Shown: positions 37,409 through 46,455, counted from the stretch's first letter. The stretch is DNA of 64,000 nucleotides from Streptomyces erythrochromogenes (GCF_036170895.1 NZ_CP108036.1:1798001-1862000); one strand, 5' to 3'. The notes: generated from the sequence alone by a model not told the origin. Numbers and translations are program-made.

Positions 37409-37470
37409 GCACGCACGTACGGGCGCCCGCGTACGGGCCTGGGCGCCGCACCGCCCCGCGGAGCCGGATC

Positions 37471-37553
37471 CAGGACCCGGGCCCGGGCCCGGGCCCGGCC
37501 CAGGCATCCCGGCTCACCCAGGCCGCCCAGGTCAGCCCAGGTCAGCCCAGGTC
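37471..37553. repeat. GGGCCC and CCCAGGTCAG tandem repeats
   Basis: Four GGGCCC units (about 37477-37499) and about three CCCAGGTCAG units (about 37523-37552) lie between convergent gpx and acyl-CoA synthetase genes. The second tract covers the synthetase stop codon. Confidence 0.6.
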
Positions 37554-39263
37554 GGCCTCGCGGTACTCCGCCGCCGAGCCGGCCTCCGTGAGCTCGCGCA
37601 GCTCCACCCGCCGGATCTTGCCGGACACGGTCTTCGGCAGTTCGCCGAACTCGATGCACCGGATCCTCTTGTACGGGGACAGCACGGCGCGGGAGTGCTC
37701 GAACAGCACCCGGGCGGTCTCCGGCCCGGGCTCCCACCCGCCCGCGAGGGTGACGTACGCCTTCGGGACCGCCAGCCGCAACTCGTCCGGGGCGGGGACG
37801 ACGGCGGCCTCGGCGACGGCCTCGTGCTCCAGCAGGGCGCTCTCCAGCTCGAACGGGCTGATCTTGTAGTCGGAGGCCTTGAAGACGTCGTCGGAGCGCC
37901 CGACGTAGGTGAGGTACCCGTCGGCGTCGCGGGCGGCGATGTCGCCGGTCCGGTAGAGCCCGTCCGCCATCGCCTCGGCGGTGCGCGCCGGGTCGTCCCG
38001 GTAGCCGGTCATCACCCCGGCGGGCCGTACGCGCAGGTCCACGCACAGCTCGCCCTCGTCCGGGGACTCCTTGCCGGTGACCGGGTCCAGCAGGACGATC
38101 TCGTAGCCGGGCGCCGGACGGCCCATGGAGCCGGGCTTGACGGGGACCCCGGGGAAGTTGCCGACCTGGAGGGTGGTCTCGGTCTGGCCGAAGCCGTCGC
38201 GGATGGTGACGCCCCAGGCCTCACGGACCTTCTCGATGACCTCGGGGTTGAGCGGCTCGCCGGCGGCGACGGCCTCGCGCGGGGGCCTGGCCAGCCGGGT
38301 GAGGTCGGACTGGATCAGCATCCGCCACACGGTGGGCGGGGCGCAGAAGGTGGTCACGCCGTGCCGGTCCATCTCGGCCATCAGGCGTTCGGCGTCGAAG
38401 CGGGCGTAGTTGTGGACGAAGACGGTCGCGCCGGCGTTCCAGGGGGCGAAGAGGTTGGACCAGGCGTGCTTGGCCCAGCCGGGCGAGGCGATGTTGAGGT
38501 GCACGTCGCCGGGGCGCAGTCCGAGCCAGTACATGGTGGAGAGGTGCCCGATGGGGTACGAGGCGTGGGTGTGCTCGACGAGCTTGGGGCGGTCGGTGGT
38601 ACCGGAGGTGAAGTAGAGCATCAGGGGGTCGGTGGCGAGGGTCTCCCCGTCGGGGGTGAAGCCGCCCTCGGCGTCCGGTGCGTCGGCGGCGGCGCCGGCG
38701 GCGGCATCGGCGAGCCGCAGCCAGCCGGCGGGGACCTGCTCCTCGCCGCCGGCGGCGATCCGGGTGTAGCCGCCCGGGACCTCGTCGAACTTGGCCGTGT
38801 CCTCGGCGCGGGCCACGACGTGCCGCACGTGGCCCCGCTCGACCCGGTCGCGCAGGTCGGCCGGGCCGAGGAGGGGGGTGGCGGGGATGACGACGGCGCG
38901 CAGTTTCATCGCGCCGAGCATCACCTCCCACAGCTCGCGCTGGTTGCCGAGCATGACGAGGATCCGGTCGCCGGGCGCGACGCCCCGGGCGCGCAGCCAG
39001 TTGGCGGTCGCGTCGGACCGTGCGGAGAGCTGTGCGAAGGAGAGGACCTCGCTGGAGCCGTCCTCCTCGACGATGCGCAGGGCGTCGGCGTCGTTGCCGG
39101 CGGCCATGTGGTCGAACCAGTCGAGGGCCCAGTTGAAGCGGTGGGGGCGGGGCCAGGTGAATCCGGTGTGGGCGGCTTCGTAGTCGCCGCGCCGCTCCAG
39201 CAGGAAGTCCCGCGCGGCGAGGAACTGGGCAACGGCGCTGTTCCGGGCACTTTCGGTCGTCAT
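37542..39263 (-). CDS. AMP-forming medium-chain acyl-CoA synthetase-like ligase
   Basis: A 573-residue ANL-superfamily ligase. P-loop YFTSGTTDRPKLVEHTH, substrate helix SPGWAKHAWSNLFAPWNAG, A5 motif DGFGQTETTLQVGN, A7 LYRTGDIAARDADGYLTYVG, hinge SDDVFKASDYKISPFELESA and catalytic Lys in LPKTVSGKIRRVEL. The N-terminus and GWAKHAW wording fit the medium-chain (MACS/AcsM) branch acting on fatty or aromatic acids. ATG 39263. Convergent with gpx; no pathway partners visible. Confidence 0.92.
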   Translation of the reverse strand: MTTESARNSAVAQFLAARDFLLERRGDYEAAHTGFTWPRPHRFNWALDWFDHMAAGNDADALRIVEEDGSSEVLSFAQLSARSDATANWLRARGVAPGDRILVMLGNQRELWEVMLGAMKLRAVVIPATPLLGPADLRDRVERGHVRHVVARAEDTAKFDEVPGGYTRIAAGGEEQVPAGWLRLADAAAGAAADAPDAEGGFTPDGETLATDPLMLYFTSGTTDRPKLVEHTHASYPIGHLSTMYWLGLRPGDVHLNIASPGWAKHAWSNLFAPWNAGATVFVHNYARFDAERLMAEMDRHGVTTFCAPPTVWRMLIQSDLTRLARPPREAVAAGEPLNPEVIEKVREAWGVTIRDGFGQTETTLQVGNFPGVPVKPGSMGRPAPGYEIVLLDPVTGKESPDEGELCVDLRVRPAGVMTGYRDDPARTAEAMADGLYRTGDIAARDADGYLTYVGRSDDVFKASDYKISPFELESALLEHEAVAEAAVVPAPDELRLAVPKAYVTLAGGWEPGPETARVLFEHSRAVLSPYKRIRCIEFGELPKTVSGKIRRVELRELTEAGSAAEYREADLG

Positions 39264-39349
39264 GGCAGGTATCGTGCCGCCTCCGGTGTACGGACCACCA
39301 GGGCGGCGTCAGCCGTGAGTTGACCGTTTGCTGCGCCTCGGCGGGCGGC

Positions 39350-40468
39350 TCAGGGGCGGATCGGCGCGAACCGTACGGACGGGGCGGGCCCTTCGCTCCC
39401 GTCGAGCGGACCGCCCATCTCGGCGATCAGCTTCTCCCCCTCGGCGACGATCTCCTCCTCGGCCGCTTTCGACACCCGGTCGAACAGTTCGACGGTGAGC
39501 ACCGCGCCCTCCAGCTTCCACAGGCCGGCGAGGAACCCGTCGACGAGCAGGGTGCAGTGGGCCTGGTTCCCGGTCCAGCTGCGCCCCTTGACCTCGGGGG
39601 CGACCACCCGGGTCCGGTCGGCGTGCGACAGCAGGAGGTTGTCGAACTCCGGGAGGAAGCGCGGCGGCGCCGGGGTGGCGGCGTCGGGACGGGGCGCGTC
39701 GGGCAGGTCGAAGAGCTCCACGCCGTTCTCGTCGCGGAAGGCGAGCAGCCCGGGCCGCAGCCGCTCGAAGGCCTCGCGCAGCCGGGTCAGCCCGGCCCAG
39801 GTCTGCATGTCCTTGACGGAGGCGGGCCCGAACGCGGCGAGGTAGCGCAGTACGACGTCGTCCACGGGCTGCGCCGCGCCGGCGGGCTCGCCGAGCCAGT
39901 TCTCGACGGTGGTGAGCCGCACCTGTCCGCTGCGGCCCCACACCCCGCGGGGCGTGACCTGGACCAGTGGCAGCCGGCAGCGCGCCGCGACGGACAGGGA
40001 CTGCGGGTCGGCGTCGGGCCACTCCTCCAGCAGGTCCTCGCGGATCTCGGCCATGGTGCGCGGCGCACTGTCGACGAGGGCGCGGGCCCGGTCGGCCAGC
40101 CGGTCCAGGTCCACTCCCACGAGCCCCTTGCGGAAGTAGTCGACCTCGCGGTCGCGGGCGGGCTGGACGAGGGGGCGCAGGGTGAGGGCGTCGTGCGCGG
40201 TGTGGGTGTGGATGGTGGAGCGCATGGTGACCATCCGGACCACCTCGCGGGACTCCATGAGGCCGGCCAGTTCGGCGGGGTCGAAACCGGCGAGCCGGGC
40301 GTGCAGCTGGAAGTAGGGCGGCTTGACGTTCTGCGCCTGCAGCCCGAGGAGGTGGGCGACGGCGTCCCGCGCGGACATCTCGGCGCGGCTCAGCAGCAGT
40401 TGGCGGGCGAGCGTGGCACGGTTCAGCGCACGGGTGTCGAGTACGGGATGTGTCGTCCTGGAAGCCAT
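39350..40468 (-). CDS. Winged-helix DNA glycosylase of the AlkZ (HTH_42) family
   Basis: A 372-residue member of the AlkZ/YcaQ superfamily, with tandem winged helices encircling DNA. The catalytic QxQ is present in LLGLQAQNVKPPYF (about residues 41-54). VVRMVTMRSTIHTHTAHDAL and RFLPEFDNLLLSHADRTRVV are typical family blocks, as is FLAGLWKLEGAVLTVELF near the C-terminus. Family members excise bulky or crosslinked bases, e.g. AlkZ for azinomycin adducts; substrate here is unknown. ATG 40468. A 23-bp operator-like inverted repeat lies 20 bp upstream. Confidence 0.85.
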   Translation of the reverse strand: MASRTTHPVLDTRALNRATLARQLLLSRAEMSARDAVAHLLGLQAQNVKPPYFQLHARLAGFDPAELAGLMESREVVRMVTMRSTIHTHTAHDALTLRPLVQPARDREVDYFRKGLVGVDLDRLADRARALVDSAPRTMAEIREDLLEEWPDADPQSLSVAARCRLPLVQVTPRGVWGRSGQVRLTTVENWLGEPAGAAQPVDDVVLRYLAAFGPASVKDMQTWAGLTRLREAFERLRPGLLAFRDENGVELFDLPDAPRPDAATPAPPRFLPEFDNLLLSHADRTRVVAPEVKGRSWTGNQAHCTLLVDGFLAGLWKLEGAVLTVELFDRVSKAAEEEIVAEGEKLIAEMGGPLDGSEGPAPSVRFAPIRP

Positions 40469-40487
40469 GACAGCAAGCTATCCGTCC

Positions 40488-40510
40488 TTGCGGACACCTT
40501 CTGTCCGCAA
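40488..40510. promoter_or_regulatory. Inverted repeat TTGCGGACA-N5-TGTCCGCAA
   Basis: Perfect 9-bp arms with a 5-bp spacer in the 153-bp divergent region between the AlkZ-like gene and corA. The size suits a dimeric wHTH repressor (MarR/HxlR-like), but none is encoded nearby. Confidence 0.6.
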
Positions 40511-40621
40511 CTCGGCATCGGGGGTCGGCCGGAATCCCGCCTGCGCCCGCACCCGACTCCTTTTCCCCCTATATCCTGCCCCTTGCCCCTAAACACACGT
40601 TCGACCGGGAGCTGACCTGCG

Positions 40622-41791
40622 ATGCCGGAGCGTCCTGACCGCCGCCCCCAACCGCCGTCCGCCGCGAAGCGCTCGGGATGGCGGCGCCCCGCCTCCCCGG
40701 CCGCGGCGCCGCCCTCCCTACCGGCGTCCGCACCGCCGGCGGCTCCGGCCGCCCCGACTCCCCCGGACCACCGCAGCGTGATCGACTCCGCCGTCTACCG
40801 CGACGGCCACCGGGTCGCGTCCCCCGCCACCCTGGCCGAGACCTTCCGGCAGCTGCGCGAGGAGCCCGACGGCATGGCCTGGATCGGCCTGCACCGGCCG
40901 ACGGAACCCGAACTGCACTCACTCGCAGCCGAGTTCAACCTCCACGAACTCGCCGTCGAAGACGCCCTCGAAGCCCATCAGCGCCCCAAGCTGGAGCGCT
41001 ACGGCGACACCCTCTTCGTCGTCCTGCGCGCCGCCCGCTACCTCGACGCCCAGGAGGAGGTCGATTTCGCCGAGCTCCACATCTTCGTCGGCCCGGACTT
41101 CCTGATCACGGTCCGCCACGGCAGTGCCCCCGACCTCTCGGCGGTGCGCCGCCGCATGGAGGCGAACCCGGACCTCCTCGCCCTGGGCCCGGAGGCCGCG
41201 CTGTACGCCATCCTCGACGCGGTGGTCGACGGCTACGCCCCGGTCGTGGAGGGCGTCCAGACGGACATCGACGAGATCGAGACGGAAGTCTTCCGCGGCG
41301 ACCCGGCGGTCTCCCGCCGCATCTACGAACTCTCCCGCGAGATGGTCGAGTTCCAGCGCGCGACCCGCCCCCTGGTCGGCATGCTCCACGGCCTGATGGC
41401 GGGCTTCGCGAAGTACGGCACGGACGAGGAACTCCAGCGCTACCTCCGCGACGTGGCGGACCACGTCACGCACACGAGCGAACGCGTCGACGGCTTCCGC
41501 CAGGCCCTGACCGAGATCCTCACGGTGAACGCCACCCTGGTCTCCCAGCAGCAGAACGCGGAAATGCGCGCCCTGGCCGAAGCCGGCTTCGAACAGAACG
41601 AGGAGATCAAGAAGATCTCCTCGTGGGCGGCGATTCTGTTTGCACCCACACTCGTGGGAACCATCTACGGCATGAACTTCGAAGACATGCCGGAACTGAA
41701 GTGGGCAGGCGGCTACCCCTTCGCGATCCTGCTGATGGCAGTGGTCTGCGTGAGCCTGTACGTCATCTTCAAGAAGCGCGACTGGCTGTAG
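40622..41791 (+). CDS. corA: CorA-family Mg2+/Co2+ transporter
   Basis: A 389-residue CorA. A Pro-rich leader (residues 1-50) precedes the cytosolic alpha-beta funnel (MAWIGLHRPTEPELHSLAAE ... VEDALEAHQRPKLERYGDTL). The long stalk helix and two C-terminal membrane helices follow, with the signature YGMNFEDMPELKWAGGYPF and the basic tail FKKRDWL. The last ~62 codons, from a 16-bp core at 41607, are also found as two detached copies at 51847 and 59501, so the present 3' end was most likely supplied by an integrated element. The protein is nonetheless complete. Divergent from the AlkZ-like gene. Confidence 0.95.
   Translation: MPERPDRRPQPPSAAKRSGWRRPASPAAAPPSLPASAPPAAPAAPTPPDHRSVIDSAVYRDGHRVASPATLAETFRQLREEPDGMAWIGLHRPTEPELHSLAAEFNLHELAVEDALEAHQRPKLERYGDTLFVVLRAARYLDAQEEVDFAELHIFVGPDFLITVRHGSAPDLSAVRRRMEANPDLLALGPEAALYAILDAVVDGYAPVVEGVQTDIDEIETEVFRGDPAVSRRIYELSREMVEFQRATRPLVGMLHGLMAGFAKYGTDEELQRYLRDVADHVTHTSERVDGFRQALTEILTVNATLVSQQQNAEMRALAEAGFEQNEEIKKISSWAAILFAPTLVGTIYGMNFEDMPELKWAGGYPFAILLMAVVCVSLYVIFKKRDWL
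41607..41622. other. Attachment-site core, copy A (inside corA)
   Basis: TCAAGAAGATCTCCTC is identical at 41607-41622, 51847-51862 and 59501-59516; flanking bases differ on both sides. Distances are 10,240 and 7,654 bp. Downstream the three copies remain homologous but diverged, as expected when an attP carries a replacement 3' end of the target gene. Confidence 0.75.
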
Positions 41792-42120
41792 ACCACACAG
41801 CAGCACCACTGATCAACTTAGCTCCTGCGAACGCTAAGAAGTGCCCCGCAGGACCCCCTGGGGAGAACCTGGGGAGAATCCGCAGCCCGCCCATGCCGGA
41901 CGCTCCCCCGCACTTTGGGGCCAGCCCTCCCGCACCGCCGACCACCTTCGACGGCACGCGATTGCGGAGGGTAACGACAACGGGTGGCACAGCAGATGCC
42001 GTGCCACCCGTTGTCGCGACCAGGCCTGCCCTGTCTCCCCCCGACGACCACAAGCCAGCAGTCGTCCAACGACCTTGCCCGTGGGGCGTCGATGTCCGCC
42101 CCCCTGTCTAGCCTGTCTCC
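41792..42120. other. Left end of element 1: arm repeats and hairpin
   Basis: No gene. CTGGGGAGAAC (41858-41868) and CTGGGGAGAAT (41869-41879) form a direct tandem repeat, matching arm-type repeats beside the other two cores. A 16-bp perfect stem CGACAACGGGTGGCAC / GTGCCACCCGTTGTCG (41975-42016, 10-nt loop) probably ends corA transcription. Confidence 0.65.
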
Positions 42121-42651
42121 GTGAAGCCCACCGATGACCGCCAGTTCCCCGCCGCGCTCGCCACCGCGATGGCCGTTCGATTCGACTACGCCGACGGGAA
42201 GACCGGGGTCGACTTCGAACCCTTCCCGGCCTTCCTGTCCGCTGCCGAGACCACCGACTGGTTCCAGGCATGGACCGGGAACAGTGAACTGGACGGCAAC
42301 GACTTCCGCGTGTTCGGACAGGACGGCACGGGCGGGTACGCGGCGATCTGGCTCATCCGCCCGAGCCGGCCACTGGCCGAGCAGCCCGTCGTCTTCCTCG
42401 GCTCCGAGGGCGAGACCGGTGTCGTAGCCCGCGACCTGGGCGACTTCCTGTGGCTACTGGCCGACGGCTTCGGCCCCTGGGAAGCCGCCACCTCGTACGA
42501 ACCCGACTGGAACGCGCGCGCCAATCCGGAGTTGGCAGCCATCGCCGAAGGATTCGCACCGAACCAGCGCCGGTCGGCGGCAACCGTGATCGAGCTGGCG
42601 GCCCAGGAGTTCCCCGACTTCGACGACACCATCATGGAGCTCTGCCGCTGA
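42121..42651 (+). CDS. Hypothetical SUKH/SMI1-like protein, 176 aa
   Basis: A 176-residue acidic soluble protein from GTG 42121. VRFDYADGKTGVDFEPFPAF, then GGYAAIWLIRPSRPLAEQPV and FLGSEGETGVVARDLGDFLW resemble the beta-rich core of SMI1/KNR4 (SUKH) proteins. These describe display of a value against stored quality and end with DFLWLLADGFGPWE. SUKH proteins often act as toxin immunity factors, but no toxin is adjacent. First gene of element 1. Confidence 0.65.
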   Translation: MKPTDDRQFPAALATAMAVRFDYADGKTGVDFEPFPAFLSAAETTDWFQAWTGNSELDGNDFRVFGQDGTGGYAAIWLIRPSRPLAEQPVVFLGSEGETGVVARDLGDFLWLLADGFGPWEAATSYEPDWNARANPELAAIAEGFAPNQRRSAATVIELAAQEFPDFDDTIMELCR

Positions 42652-42688
42652 ACCCAGCCTCGCCACCTGAACGACCAGCCGGAATCAC

Positions 42689-42721
42689 TGAGCTTCTTCG
42701 AGTTGGCCACCGATCGGGTGA
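42689..42721 (+). repeat. 33-bp inverted repeat, left copy
   Basis: Begins TGAGCTTCTTCGAGTTGGCC; an exact inverted copy lies at 44939-44971. Between them are a transposase gene and the SUKH gene. In the left copy the plus frame, and in the right copy the minus frame, both read SFFELATDRV. This could be duplicated coding DNA rather than transposon ends. Confidence 0.85.
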
Positions 42722-42766
42722 TGGTCGTGAAGCGCAACGAACGAGGCCCCCGAGCTGTTGATCGAG

Positions 42767-43549
42767 ATGTCTGACGTCTCAATCACGTTGCTCGGGGCCT
42801 CGTTGGTCATCCATCCTGGCGCACTTGACCTGCCGCATGCGCTCGTGGAGTGGGTCGCCATGCTGGTTGTCACTCGTGAGGGCGCCCGGCGCTGCAAGCT
42901 CCGTCCGTCCCAACGGGCGATGGTGGCACTGGTGTACCTACGAGAGCACACCACTCTGGCGAAGATCGCCGCCGGGTTCGGGATCAGCGAGTCCGCCGCC
43001 CACGCCTACACCCGCACGGTCGTCGACCTGCTCGCCGAACGAGCACCGGGTCTGCTCAAGACGCTGCGCGAGCACGATCCCGACTTCATCCTGCTCGACG
43101 GCACCCTCGCCGAGTGCGACCGGGTCGGCGACGGCCGGGCCGACTACTCCCACAAACACCGGCGCCACGGAGTGAACGTGCAGGTCGTCACCGACCCGGG
43201 CGGCCGGCTGTGGCTCTCGCCCGCCCTGCCGGGCCGCACACACGACCTGACCGCCGCCCGCACCCACCGGATCATCCGGATCTGCGAGCGCCAGGGCGTT
43301 CCCATCCTGGCCGATCTCGCCTACCAAGGCGCAGGACCGTGGCTGACGACCGGCATCAAACGCAAGCCACTCCAGGAACTCACTCCCACCGAGAAGACCC
43401 TCAACCGGGCGCTGGCCGCAGCACGAGCGCCCGTTGAACGCGGTGTCGCGAGCCTGAAGTCCTGGCGGATCTTCCGCAGGTCCCGGTGCAGCCCCAACCG
43501 CATGACGTCAATCGTCAAGGCCATCCTCACGCTGGAGCGGCAGCGCTGA
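42767..43549 (+). mobile_element. IS5-family (DDE_Tnp_4) transposase
   Basis: A 260-residue transposase, apparently intact. An N-terminal HTH ([20 protein letters not shown]) precedes a DDE domain: first Asp in [16 protein letters not shown], then [20 protein letters not shown], second Asp in [19 protein letters not shown], and late Glu in [20 protein letters not shown]. Start ATG 42767 (a TTG three codons earlier is possible). True insertion-sequence ends and target duplication were not found. It is followed by a hairpin at 43559-43601. Its single-ORF layout fits the IS427/IS1031-like side of IS5. Confidence 0.85.
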
Positions 43550-43558
43550 AGATCCTTA

Positions 43559-43601
43559 GTGAGCGCTTCGTCTGGCGATAACCGCCACATGAAGCGCTCA
43601 C
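43559..43601. terminator. Hairpin between transposase and SUKH gene
   Basis: GTGAGCGCTTC and GAAGCGCTCAC, 11-bp perfect arms with a 21-nt loop, between convergent genes; may be a terminator or an insertion-sequence end structure. Confidence 0.5.
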
Positions 43602-43622
43602 GCGGAACCGAAACCCCTGGGG

Positions 43623-44768
43623 TCAGTCCTGATCTTGGCTGTACTGGGCCGCGTACCAACTGGAGTCGATGGCGGGGTTGCGCAGCGTCCCCCAGAATCG
43701 GTCGTCAGGTATCGGCGGCAGGGGCTGATTGCCCAGGTCCGCATGCAGATCCGCACGCCAGTCGAGAGTGAAGTGGCTCCGGGTCTCCGCGCTCTCGCAC
43801 ACGGACCTGTACGGGGACCCCCAGATCCCGAGGGCTATCTTCTCCGCGGCCCACCTGCGCGTGTGGTCTCGGCCGGTGTCGGCCTGTGCGAGCACCGCGC
43901 GGAGTCGCAAGGCGAGCGGGCCGGTCTGGTCAGGCTGCGGCAGGGCCACACCGCACTCCCACGCGTCCAGGGCTGTCTTGACCTCCGGGTAGTTGTTCAG
44001 ACCCGTTTCGACCGCCAGTCTGCGTAGCTGCTTCCGCGCGGCGTCGACCACCTGCTCATACGGCAGGACTGCGATCAGCGCACCGAGTTCCTCATGCCCG
44101 TCCAGGTGGCTCACGTGGAGGAGGTCGGTGGGACTGTAGGACAGGTCCAGCTCTGGCAGCTGCTCATACGGTGCGGGAAGGGGCTCGTCGGCACTGTACT
44201 GCGGCCTGGCAGGCGGACGCGCCTCCCAGAACAGCCGGCCGTTGAAGGTGACGACACCAGCGTCCTGGCCGCGCTCAAGCGTGCCGGCCAGTTCGGCCAG
44301 ATACTCCCCCAGCGAGTTGGCCTGCCCGAAACTGGTGCCGGTCTCGTCGAAGAACCGTCCGATCACACCGAAGGAGTCCCGCCCGGTACGGCAATCCATC
44401 AGAAGACCGTCCGACGTCACGTCGTAAGAACCGAACTTTACGTAATCGTAAAGCCAGTAGCCCTCGGTCTCCCGGTCGAGGCCCTGGTCGATGCCACGCA
44501 TGAACGCGGTGTCCCCGAGGATTCCGCTCACTCCGAGCAGCCGGTCGCCCGTGCTGAAGCGGAAAGCCTCAGGTCCCTCCAGCGCCCCGTTGTGCCGGAG
44601 GAGTGAAGCGACCAGGTCCGGAGGAAAGGTGACCCCCAGTTCCTGTTGCGCTGCTGCGATCTCCCCGCCGCCTGCAGGCGGCCGAAGCGTGGCAAACGTG
44701 CGGGGCGCGTGCTCGCGCAGCCACGCGTCGATGCGAGTCCATGAGTCCTGGACCAGGTCTGATGTCAT
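43623..44768 (-). CDS. SMI1/KNR4 (SUKH) family protein, 381 aa
   Basis: ATG 44768 opens MTSDLVQDSWTRIDAWLREH. The N-terminal half is a clear SUKH domain: PPAGGGEIAAAQQELGVTFP, then DLVASLLRHNGALEGPEAF, RLLGVSGILGDTAFMRG, and YVKFGSYDVTSDGLLMDCRT followed by GVIGRFFDETGTSFGQANSL. The C-terminal 190 residues are a family-typical extension of unknown role. SUKH proteins are commonly immunity proteins for polymorphic toxins; no toxin gene is next to it. It lies inside the 33-bp inverted repeats of element 1, on the strand opposite the transposase. Confidence 0.85.
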   Translation of the reverse strand: MTSDLVQDSWTRIDAWLREHAPRTFATLRPPAGGGEIAAAQQELGVTFPPDLVASLLRHNGALEGPEAFRFSTGDRLLGVSGILGDTAFMRGIDQGLDRETEGYWLYDYVKFGSYDVTSDGLLMDCRTGRDSFGVIGRFFDETGTSFGQANSLGEYLAELAGTLERGQDAGVVTFNGRLFWEARPPARPQYSADEPLPAPYEQLPELDLSYSPTDLLHVSHLDGHEELGALIAVLPYEQVVDAARKQLRRLAVETGLNNYPEVKTALDAWECGVALPQPDQTGPLALRLRAVLAQADTGRDHTRRWAAEKIALGIWGSPYRSVCESAETRSHFTLDWRADLHADLGNQPLPPIPDDRFWGTLRNPAIDSSWYAAQYSQDQD

Positions 44769-45112
44769 GGGGCCGACCTTAGAACCAGCGGCTGACAACA
44801 GCTTGATCGTCGCTCACCGGCCTTGCCGCCGGTTGGCGTTCAGGCCGGCAAGCTCGAGCGGCCCCTTGGCCCGGCTCACCAAGCTGCTGGCACCGGACGC
44901 TGCAGCTGCCCACTCGACACTGAAGCGCTCAGTCGCAGTCACCCGATCGGTGGCCAACTCGAAGAAGCTCACTGGACAAACCCTCGATCGGACGCAAGTG
45001 ATCACCGCCGAACTCGCCGCTTCGGCAAGGTCCCCACGGCAGGGGGATGGGGCCGTTCACTCAAGTCACCACGCGCCTCTGTCGCGTTCGAGCATCGCTG
45101 TAGCCTCTGGCC
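44769..45112. other. Spacer with right copy of the 33-bp inverted repeat
   Basis: Contains the exact inverted copy (44939-44971) of 42689-42721. A short leftward frame reads SFFELATDRVTATERFSVEW across it but has no ribosome site; no gene is called. Confidence 0.6.
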
Positions 45113-45697
45113 ATGAGCCATGGGGAAGGCGAGGACAACCTGGTCCTGGAGGCCCGCGAAATGCTGGCCACCGGACGGGACGAGGAGGAGGTCTTCGCCG
45201 AACTGGCCGCGCGCACCAGCGACTGGGGCGCCTCCGCGTTGGCTGTGTGTCTGGCCCTCGGAGTGCCCCGGACGGACGCCGAAGCCCGAATCCGCGAGGC
45301 TCGGCCCCTCTTCGACGAGTTCGAGGTGGGAGAGGAAGACCTCGTCGCCATGCTTCTCGCCTGTGGGCACGTGTTCGTCGTGGACCGGGTTCTGGACGGT
45401 CGCGGTGAGCGGATCCGTGACCTGTTGTGGACTGCCGCCTGCGCCCGCGGAGGCTTTCCTGGCAGCATGATCCCCTGGTTTCGCACCGGGGAGCTCACGA
45501 AGATCTTCCTCCTCTTCGCGCAGACCCGGTTCCGGGACGGGCAGGGCTCACCTCCCGAGTTCTGGGCGGCCATGGTTACGGCCGGGGAACTACTGGCGGC
45601 CGAGGACGGCTCGGACCAGGCAGAGATGACGGCGGGGTTGGAACATTCCCGGGCGCAGGCGACCTGCTTCGGTACGGGATCTCAGATGCGGCCGTGA
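45113..45697 (+). CDS. Hypothetical element-1 protein, 194 aa
   Basis: From ATG 45113 (MSHGEGEDNLVLEAREMLAT). Helical protein with LAARTSDWGASALAVCLALG and FEVGEEDLVAMLLACGHVFV; no family recognised. The C-terminus (LLAAEDGSDQAEMTAGLEHS) overlaps the integrase stop by 16 bp and is echoed at 52281-52344 in element 2 (LQAAEHGPDQTEATAGLK), so the gene belonged to both elements. It sits beside the integrase end in the ancestral order. Confidence 0.6.
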   Translation: MSHGEGEDNLVLEAREMLATGRDEEEVFAELAARTSDWGASALAVCLALGVPRTDAEARIREARPLFDEFEVGEEDLVAMLLACGHVFVVDRVLDGRGERIRDLLWTAACARGGFPGSMIPWFRTGELTKIFLLFAQTRFRDGQGSPPEFWAAMVTAGELLAAEDGSDQAEMTAGLEHSRAQATCFGTGSQMRP

Positions 45698-46455
45698 GAG
45701 GAGACCAGGGCCTCAGGTGCGTACTCGGGCACCGTGCCGAGCAGTGCGTCGATGGCCGCGCGACCCTTGCCGCCGGCCTCGGGCATGAAGTGGGCACAGT
45801 GGTCCAGGGTGATGGTCGGACTTGAGTGACCGAGCCACCTGGCGAGCGTGACGATGGACTCGCCCGCTTCGAGGAGGACCGAGGCGTAAGTGTGTCGGAG
45901 TACGTGGAAGCCGTCCTTGCGGGAGGCCTTCCACCGTGCCCCCTTCTCCCGTACCGGAATGACTCCTGCCGCTGCGAGAGCCGGCTTCCAGGCCTCATCG
46001 TTGAAGATGTTGGCGCGGATGGCGTTGCCGTACGTCGTCGTGAGGACGAGCGGGAAGCTCTGCTTCTCCCGGTCGGGCTCCGGTCCGCCCCAGGGGAGCT
46101 CGACGTCGACCGCCGGATGGTCGAGGAAGTACGCGGCCAGTTCCGTGGCCACCGAGCGGGGCATGTCGACGATGCGCGTCTTGCCACCCTTGGGCAGGGC
46201 GAAGTAGAGGCGCCCTGAGAGGAGTTGCACCTGCCTGCGCACTCGGATGACGCAGCGTTCGAAGTCGATGTCCCTCGGCGACAGCCCGAACACCTCGCCC
46301 TGGCGCAGCCCACACCCCAGCGCGACGACGACCGCGATCCGGTAGCGAGGATTGATCTCGTCCCGCACTCTCTGCGTCGTCCGCAGTACTTCGCTGAGGT
46401 CTGGCGCCCCGGTGAGCCGTCTCTCGTCATCCCCATCGCGTGCAAAGGCAACCAC
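45682..46455 (-). pseudogene. int: N-terminally truncated tyrosine-recombinase integrase
   Basis: The catalytic domain is complete: first Arg in VVALGCGLRQGEVFGLSPRD, Lys in YFALPKGGKTRIVDMP, H-x-x-R in FHVLRHTYASVLLEAGESI, and H/W plus Tyr region in LARWLGHSSPTITLDHCAHF. In the last, the expected nucleophile TLDHYAHF is TLDHCAHF, i.e. Tyr is replaced by Cys. The arm-binding and core-binding N-terminal domains are missing. Homology stops at about 46390, where a gene on the other strand begins in mid-protein. Both truncation and the Tyr-to-Cys change make it inactive. Confidence 0.88.

Noticed and set aside
40469..40621. Magnesium riboswitch before corA
   Set aside because: No M-box-like structure; the only clear element is a short inverted repeat of operator size.
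42689..44971. Calling the 33-bp inverted repeats as definite insertion-sequence ends
   Set aside because: No target duplication found, and both copies read as the same short protein segment, so a coding duplication is equally possible.
46225..46384. Upstream extension of the 47199 gene
   Set aside because: This part is antisense to the conserved integrase catalytic domain.
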